Below, one piece after another: positions 58,990 through 64,000 of a DNA stretch of 64,000 nucleotides. Made by a program: the position numbers and the translations under genes. The stretch is from CAVWTN01 sp963757945 (GTDB lineage: Bacteria > Vulcanimicrobiota > Vulcanimicrobiia > Vulcanimicrobiales > Vulcanimicrobiaceae). Under the pieces are notes generated by a model that had not been told where the DNA came from, ran no database searches, and was given only the letters and a program-made list of their open reading frames with translations. The stretch's first letter is position 1, and every line of letters starts with the position of its first letter. The stretch is taken from positions 2,232,001 through 2,296,000 of the forward strand of contig CAVWTN010000002.1 in the NCBI GenBank assembly GCA_963757945.1, given 5' to 3'.

Positions 58990-61695
58990 CTATGAACGAG
59001 GCGGCTTTCCGAAGAGCCGTCCGAGGGCGCGTCCGATCGCCGGGCGAGCGCCCGCATCGCCGGCCGCGGCGGCGGGTGCGGGATCCCCGGCCTCCGGCTT
59101 CGCGCCCGCGGCTCGCGCGCGCCGTTCGCGTTCCGCGAGCCGTTGCATGTGCGCGTCCGCGTGCGCGGAGAGCGTTTCGCGCAACGCCCCCAGCTCGTTC
59201 CAGGCAGCGGGCGCGCGCCCGGCCTTGCGGGCTTCGCCGTACTCGAGCGCCGAGATCGTGAACGTGCGTCCGGCCGCGATCCCGCGCTCGCGAATGTACC
59301 GCGCCGCGAGTTCGACGACCGTGCGCCGTTCGGCGGGCGCTTCGTTGTCGGCGATCGTGTGGGCGAAGAGCATCGGCTTGCCGTAATCCGCGACGCGCGC
59401 GTACAGGTCCAGCTCGCGATCGGAGAGCTGGCGCGAGAACAGCGCGACGACTTCGCTTGCGGCCCGGGCGGCATGCAGCGCGATCTCCTCGGCGTGCGCG
59501 TTGCCGGAATCGAACGCGGGCGCGTGCACGAGCACGAGTTGCCGCGGCAGGGTCCACGGCGTTTCGATCAAGACCGGGGTGAGCGCGGCCTGCGAGATCG
59601 CCGCATCGGCCGGGATCTCGTGCCAGGTGCCGGGCGCCTCGAGCGCATAGGCGCGATCGCGCTCGCCGTACCGCACGTGGATCGGGAAGAGCGCTTCACG
59701 GCCGCCGGCGTCGTCGAGCAGGCGGGTTCCGGCGAACGCGTCGATCAGGCTCGACTTTCCGCGGCGCAGCGCTCCCAAGATCACGACGCGATAGCGCTCC
59801 GGGCGCAGGCCGCGCTCGTAGGCGGCCGGGTCGAAGGCGACGCCCTGCGGCACGCTTGCGCCGGGGGCGGCCTCCACTTCCGGCTGCTGGGCCTGGGGGC
59901 CGGGCCGGCCGCTGCGCAGCAAGACGGCGTCGAAGACGGCGAGCGCCGCCCGCTCGGCTGCCAGAAGCTCGGCCGCTTGCGCCTTGGCGGCACCTTCGAG
60001 CGCGAGCGCGCGCTGCACGGGGCCCAAGCTTGCCGCGCGGACGTGAAGGCGCTCGGTCTCGACGCACGCGGCGAGTGCATCGTACGCGCTCGCCACCCCG
60101 GCCGCGAAGCCGCCGACGAACTCCCGCACGTCCCCGGCGAACTGCGGAAAGAAGCGCTCCCGCAGATCGAGCCCCAGCTCGCGCTTCATGTACGCGCCGG
60201 GCGGCCCCGCGGCGAACGCGCCGCCGATCGCGTGGACGAACGTGACCGCCGGGCCGCCGAGCGCGCCGAGCACGATCGTCGAGCGCAGGCCGGCCGCGAG
60301 ATCGCGCGACCATGCCCCGACGCCGGGCTCCCCGCCCAAGTACGGCGCGACCAGATCGCCGACGGCCAGGCCCGGGCGGCTGCGAGCGGCGCGTTCGAGC
60401 GCGCGCGCGGTATCGCTCGCGACATCTTCCGCGAAGGCGCCCAGGCTCGCGGAGAGCGCCGCGTCCACGAGCGAATGGAGCTTGTGGCGATCGCGGATCC
60501 GTTCGATGTCGGTCACGTCGAGCGTGGCGGCGAGCGCCCGCAGGATCTCGGAGACCAGCGCCTCACTGCGTTCGAGGATCCAGCTGCGCCGCTCGGCGCC
60601 CGAGGCGGCGATCTCTTCGCGTTCGCGCAAGAGTGAGCGCTCTTGCTCCGCGACGTCGCGTTCGGTGCGGGCCAGCGTCTCGGCGAGCTCCTCGGGCGCG
60701 GCCTCGAGGAGCGCCGTCAGGCGCTCGTTGCGGGCGCGCGTCTCGTGCAGCAGGTACGCGAGGGTCTGCGTGGCGCGCGAAACGCGCGCCGCGACCGCCC
60801 GCTCCAGCAGCGTCCGGTCGAGCGCCTCGAGCAACTGCGGGAAGCCGCTGCGTTCGCGCAGGGCCGGATCGTCGTCGAGCGTCCCGAGCGCGTATTCCTG
60901 AGCGGAGATCGCGAACACGTCGGCGTGCGGCGCGAAGCGCGCGGCGCGCGCGACGATCCGCTCGCGGGCGGATTCCCAGGTCGGGCGGCCGCCGGAATCC
61001 GGGGCGCGCCAGAGATCGATCTTCGTCTGCACGATGAAGATCGTGCGCACGTGTTCGCCGATCAGTCCCAAGAACGCCGCATCTCCGTCGGTGAACGGCT
61101 GCTGCGTGTCGATCAAGTACAACACGGCGTCGGCGCGCGGCAGATAGGCGAGGGTCGCACGCCGGTGCGCGGGATTGGGCGAAGCCAGGCCCGGCGTGTC
61201 GGCGACGGCGAACCCGCGTTCGAGAAACGGTGAATCGACGCCGACGATCACGAACTCCGGCGCATCGCCCTCGTCCGCCGTCGCGTCGTGCAGCGCGCCG
61301 CGATCGTCCTTGCCGACCGCGACGAAGCGCGCCAGGCTATCGAGCGGGATCCGTTCCTCGCGCCCCGAGGCATAGCGCGCGCTCGCGCGCTCGGGGCGGG
61401 CGTATTCCAATTCGGTGATCGTCGCGGTCGAAGGATTGATGTCGACCGCGAGCAGCCCCGTCAGGCGCGCGCCCTCGCGCCGCGCCTTGCCCAGCAACGC
61501 GTTGAGCAGGAAGGATTTCCCGCTCGAGAACTCGCCGACGACGGCCAGCGTGAAGCGCCGCTCGAGCCGCTCGCGCGCGGCCTCGAGTGCGGCGAGCGCG
61601 GCTTCGCGCTCGGGCCAGTCCTCGCGCTTTTCCGAAGCGAGGAACGCGCGCAGGCGTTCGATCAGGGCGAGCAGGTCGGCGGGAGCTTGGGTCAT
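58990..61695 (-). CDS. dynamin-like GTPase with two G-domain-like modules
   Basis: 901 residues. The first G domain has GEFSSGKSFLLNALLG (G1, Lys60), VADTPGLASP (G3) and TKIDLW (G4), all intact. It is followed by long helices and a hydrophobic glycine-rich segment near residue 475-505 (LGALGGPAVTFVHAIGGAFA) that could insert in membranes. A second P-loop-like segment, ILGALRRGKSSLIDAFAG (about 645), starts a second G-like domain whose G3 (HAPAF) and G4 are poor. Two dynamin units in one chain recalls DynA of Bacillus, which tethers and fuses membranes. ATG 61695 has a weak ribosome site. Upstream on the same strand lies the phosphomannomutase gene. Confidence 0.84.
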   Translation of the reverse strand: MTQAPADLLALIERLRAFLASEKREDWPEREAALAALEAARERLERRFTLAVVGEFSSGKSFLLNALLGKARREGARLTGLLAVDINPSTATITELEYARPERASARYASGREERIPLDSLARFVAVGKDDRGALHDATADEGDAPEFVIVGVDSPFLERGFAVADTPGLASPNPAHRRATLAYLPRADAVLYLIDTQQPFTDGDAAFLGLIGEHVRTIFIVQTKIDLWRAPDSGGRPTWESARERIVARAARFAPHADVFAISAQEYALGTLDDDPALRERSGFPQLLEALDRTLLERAVAARVSRATQTLAYLLHETRARNERLTALLEAAPEELAETLARTERDVAEQERSLLREREEIAASGAERRSWILERSEALVSEILRALAATLDVTDIERIRDRHKLHSLVDAALSASLGAFAEDVASDTARALERAARSRPGLAVGDLVAPYLGGEPGVGAWSRDLAAGLRSTIVLGALGGPAVTFVHAIGGAFAAGPPGAYMKRELGLDLRERFFPQFAGDVREFVGGFAAGVASAYDALAACVETERLHVRAASLGPVQRALALEGAAKAQAAELLAAERAALAVFDAVLLRSGRPGPQAQQPEVEAAPGASVPQGVAFDPAAYERGLRPERYRVVILGALRRGKSSLIDAFAGTRLLDDAGGREALFPIHVRYGERDRAYALEAPGTWHEIPADAAISQAALTPVLIETPWTLPRQLVLVHAPAFDSGNAHAEEIALHAARAASEVVALFSRQLSDRELDLYARVADYGKPMLFAHTIADNEAPAERRTVVELAARYIRERGIAAGRTFTISALEYGEARKAGRAPAAWNELGALRETLSAHADAHMQRLAERERRARAAGAKPEAGDPAPAAAAGDAGARPAIGRALGRLFGKPPRS

Positions 61696-61705
61696 CGCGC
61701 TCAAG

Positions 61706-61760
61706 CTTCGACAACCTCGAGCGCCGACTCCGCTCATCGAAGGGTCAGCTTGTCGAAGGG
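61706..61760. repeat. palindromic repeat overlapping the phosphomutase stop
   Basis: CTTCGACAA (61706-61714) is mirrored by TTGTCGAAG (61750-61758), 35 bp apart, within the same core as at 42402. On the minus strand it reads CCCTTCGACAAGCT, which supplies the last codons and stop of the phosphomutase (…RPSTS-stop). Confidence 0.6.
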
Positions 61761-63097
61761 CGGATCAAGGCGAGGGTCTCATCGCGGTGGCGCTCCATCA
61801 GAGCGCGCGTGTCGCCCTCGACGTTGAGCCGAAGCAGCGGTTCGGTGTTCGAAGGGCGGACGTTCATCCACCAATCGGGGTACTGGATCGTGACGCCGTC
61901 GAGGCGATCGATCGCCGCCGCCGCGTGGCGCTCTTCGAGCTCGAGCAGTTTTGCGGGGATGTCGTGCACGCGCGTATTGATCTCGCCGGAGCGGGCGCGG
62001 CGATCGATCGGCGCGATCGTCTCGCTCACCGGCCGCTTCGCTTCGCTGAAGACCTCGAGGCACTGCAGCAGCGCGATCATGCCGGAATCGGCGAACCAGT
62101 TGTCGCGGAAGTAGAAGTGGCCCGAATGTTCGCCCCCAAAGACGATGTCCTCGTCGCGCATCACCTTCTTGATCAGGGAATGCCCGACTTGGGAGCGCAC
62201 GGGAACGCCGCCGGCGCGCTCGATCGCTTCGGGGACGCTGCGGCTGCAGATCAAGTTGTAGAGGATCTTCGCGCCCGGGTAGCGCTTGAGCGTGTTGCGG
62301 CCGACGAGCGCGGTCACGATGTCGCCGCCGACGAGCGCGCCGCGTTCGTCGACCAGGAACATGCGATCGGCGTCGCCGTCGAACGCGGCGCCGAGATCGC
62401 AGCGGTTTTCGAGCACGGCGCGCTGGAGAGCGACCATGTTCTCCGGTTCGATCGGGCTCGCCGGATGGTTCGGAAACGTCCCGTCGAGTTCGAAATAGAG
62501 CGGGATCACTTCGCAGGGTAGGTGTGCGAAGACGCTCGGGACCGTCTTCCCCGCCATGCCGTTCCCGGCGTCGATCGCAATCTTCAGCGGCGCGATCTTG
62601 GCGGCGTCGATGAACGACAGGCAGTGCGCGGCGAAATCGGAGAGGATCTCTTTCTGCGCGAGCGTGCCGCGCCGCTGGGCCGTGAGGAACCGGCCGCCGG
62701 CGACGCGCCGGGCGATCGCCGAAAGGCCCTCGTCGTAGGAAAGCGCCTGCGCGCGTTCGCGCGTGAACTTCATCCCGTTGTATTGCGCGGGGTTGTGCGA
62801 GGCCGTGATCATCACGCCGCCGTCGAAGCCGTAGCGTCCGACCGCGAAATAGAGCGCGTCCGTCGAGACTAGGCCGATATCGGTGACGTCGGCGCCGGCA
62901 TCGTTCGCGCCGCGCGCGAATGCAGCGAAGAGCGCAACGCCCGAAGGGCGCATATCGCGCCCGACGACGACCGAGCGCATTGCGAACTCGTCGACGAAAG
63001 CCCGGCCGATCGCATACGCGAGATCATCGTTGAGCTCGCTCGGGTAAAGCCCGCGAACGTCGTAGCTCTTGAAAATTGCAGGGAGCGGTGTGGACAT
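61745..63097 (-). CDS. phosphomannomutase/phosphoglucomutase
   Basis: 450 residues from ATG 63097, where the family N-terminus begins (MSTPLPAIFKSYDVRGLYP). Catalytic phosphoserine loop TASHNPAQYNG, metal loop DGDADRM, sugar-specificity loop GEHSGHFYF and phosphate-binding loop RPSNTEPLLR. This is the alpha-D-phosphohexomutase arrangement of AlgC/ManB: it interconverts hexose 1- and 6-phosphates for polysaccharide and lipid precursors. The last three residues before the stop come from a copy of the repeated palindrome. An open frame upstream is antisense noise. Confidence 0.92.
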   Translation of the reverse strand: MSTPLPAIFKSYDVRGLYPSELNDDLAYAIGRAFVDEFAMRSVVVGRDMRPSGVALFAAFARGANDAGADVTDIGLVSTDALYFAVGRYGFDGGVMITASHNPAQYNGMKFTRERAQALSYDEGLSAIARRVAGGRFLTAQRRGTLAQKEILSDFAAHCLSFIDAAKIAPLKIAIDAGNGMAGKTVPSVFAHLPCEVIPLYFELDGTFPNHPASPIEPENMVALQRAVLENRCDLGAAFDGDADRMFLVDERGALVGGDIVTALVGRNTLKRYPGAKILYNLICSRSVPEAIERAGGVPVRSQVGHSLIKKVMRDEDIVFGGEHSGHFYFRDNWFADSGMIALLQCLEVFSEAKRPVSETIAPIDRRARSGEINTRVHDIPAKLLELEERHAAAAIDRLDGVTIQYPDWWMNVRPSNTEPLLRLNVEGDTRALMERHRDETLALIRPSTS

Positions 63098-63156
63098 GAC
63101 CGCGCGGGGGGTTCGATCTAGCGCACGGGGACCCTCGTGCGAGGCGCGTTCGCAGC

Positions 63157-64000
63157 CTAGGCGTTGAGCGGAGATGCGGGCGCGGCCGCCGTGGGCCATT
63201 CCGTCGTGAGAAACGTCTCGATCGCATCGGCGGTCGCCTCGGGTTCCTCTTCGTGCGGCAGCAGCCCTGAATTCGGAAACGTGCGCAGCGTCGCCTCGCG
63301 CGCCAAGCGCATGTATTCATGCGCGTTGGCAACCGGGTTCGTGCGCGACGCGCGCTCGCCCCAGAGCACGAGAAGCGGCGCCGCGAGGAACGGCAGGTCG
63401 CGCGCGACGTTGCAGTTCAAGAGGTTGCCGACGAAGGCGCCCGCGACGAAACGCGCGCCGGGCTGATGCGTCACCGCGTAATAGTCCGAGATGACCTCCG
63501 GGGTGACCGAGGCGGGGTTCGCGTACGTGAGATTCTCGAGGAACCAGCGCAGCGACGGCGGCGAGCTCAGTCCGTTGAAGAGCGACTCGCCCAGGACCGG
63601 CGTGCGGACGAGCGCCGCGATCGCTTCTTGGGCCACGCTCGGGGAATCGTCCAGGACGCCGGCAAGCCCGGCCGGGGCGATCGTGACGAGGCGGGTGACG
63701 CGATCGGCGGCCCGGGCGGCCGCGCGAATGCAGAATGCTGCGCCGAGCGAGCTGCCGACGACGGTGAGCGGCTCGTCGGAGAATTCGCCGAACGCATCGA
63801 CGAGTTGCTCGACGAAGAGGTCCGCGCCGTAATCGAGGTCGGGCATGTCGGAGAGGCCGCAGCCGAGCAGGTCGATCGCGATGACGCGATGCCGGCGCGC
63901 CAGGAGCGGCGCCAGCTTGCGGTACTCATACGAAGAGGCGCCGGCGTAGATGCCGTGCACCAGGAGGATCGGCGGGCCGCTGCCCAGCTCCGTCGCGAAA
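63157..64000 (-). CDS. alpha/beta hydrolase (5' end cut by window)
   Basis: The frame is open to the end of the window; about 281 residues are visible. The oxyanion strand is LLVHGIYAGASSYEY, then DLLGCGLSDMPDLD, nucleophile elbow VVGSSLGAAFCIR, an acidic residue in LWGERASRTNP, and the final His in LLPHEEEPEATADAI. Looks like a general esterase or haloperoxidase-like hydrolase. Substrate unknown. Confidence 0.85.
   Translation of the reverse strand, partial: FATELGSGPPILLVHGIYAGASSYEYRKLAPLLARRHRVIAIDLLGCGLSDMPDLDYGADLFVEQLVDAFGEFSDEPLTVVGSSLGAAFCIRAAARAADRVTRLVTIAPAGLAGVLDDSPSVAQEAIAALVRTPVLGESLFNGLSSPPSLRWFLENLTYANPASVTPEVISDYYAVTHQPGARFVAGAFVGNLLNCNVARDLPFLAAPLLVLWGERASRTNPVANAHEYMRLAREATLRTFPNSGLLPHEEEPEATADAIETFLTTEWPTAAAPASPLNA

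Noticed and set aside
1..64000. rRNA, tRNA, transposase or phage genes
   Set aside because: I saw none in the gaps or as ORFs; short RNA genes could still be missed without a structure search.

Overview
The window is about 64 kb of GC-rich, densely coding bacterial chromosome with no rRNA, tRNA, CRISPR array, insertion sequence or prophage that I could recognise. Four genes of the magnesium branch of (bacterio)chlorophyll synthesis (bchH, a fused bchI/bchD, acsF, bchM) show a phototroph using the oxygen-dependent cyclase. An outer-membrane porin with an N-terminal S-layer-homology domain shows a diderm whose outer membrane is tethered through SLH. Together with the base composition this fits the anoxygenic phototrophs of the Eremiobacterota (WPS-2) best. 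That placement is an inference, not a database result.

Layout. 1-4.2 kb: end of an MFS exporter, a CPA1 Na+/H+ antiporter, an acyltransferase-3 membrane protein and a damaged orphan HigA antitoxin. 4.2-17 kb: the pigment region. bchH, a photoactive-yellow-protein-type light sensor fused to c-di-GMP domains, a histone-H1-like protein and bchI/D lie on the minus strand. They are followed by an alpha/beta hydrolase (+), then acsF, bchM, a tiny membrane protein and a Crp/Fnr regulator (minus). 17-31 kb: Lhr-type helicase with a metallophosphoesterase, Nudix hydrolase with a 29-residue coupled membrane ORF, acyl-CoA synthetase, a second c-di-GMP enzyme, enoyl-CoA hydratase, GNAT, LolA-like protein, Lrp-type RAM domain, a metallo-beta-lactamase-fold nuclease and cysteine synthase. 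31-39 kb: patatin, two-unit M16 peptidase, asparaginase and an RND pump.

39-47 kb: a branched-chain-amino-acid-type ABC importer split into convergent halves (binding protein and two permeases on +, two ATPases on minus) around a NatAB-type exporter, then a Fic protein. 47-53 kb: cobalamin-dependent methionine synthase, VanZ-like protein and the SLH porin. 53-58 kb: a complete livKHMGF operon. 58-64 kb: NagA, a tandem-G-domain dynamin-like protein, phosphomannomutase/phosphoglucomutase, and a truncated alpha/beta hydrolase.

How the parts connect. BchID and BchH insert Mg into protoporphyrin IX, BchM methylates the product and AcsF closes the fifth ring, so four successive steps are encoded within about 11 kb. 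The most notable gene is the one beside bchH. Its PYP domain keeps the chromophore cysteine and the tyrosine and glutamate that hold the chromophore. It is joined to a PAS domain, a degenerate GGDEF and an apparently intact EAL phosphodiesterase, which suggests blue light controls c-di-GMP breakdown in this phototroph.
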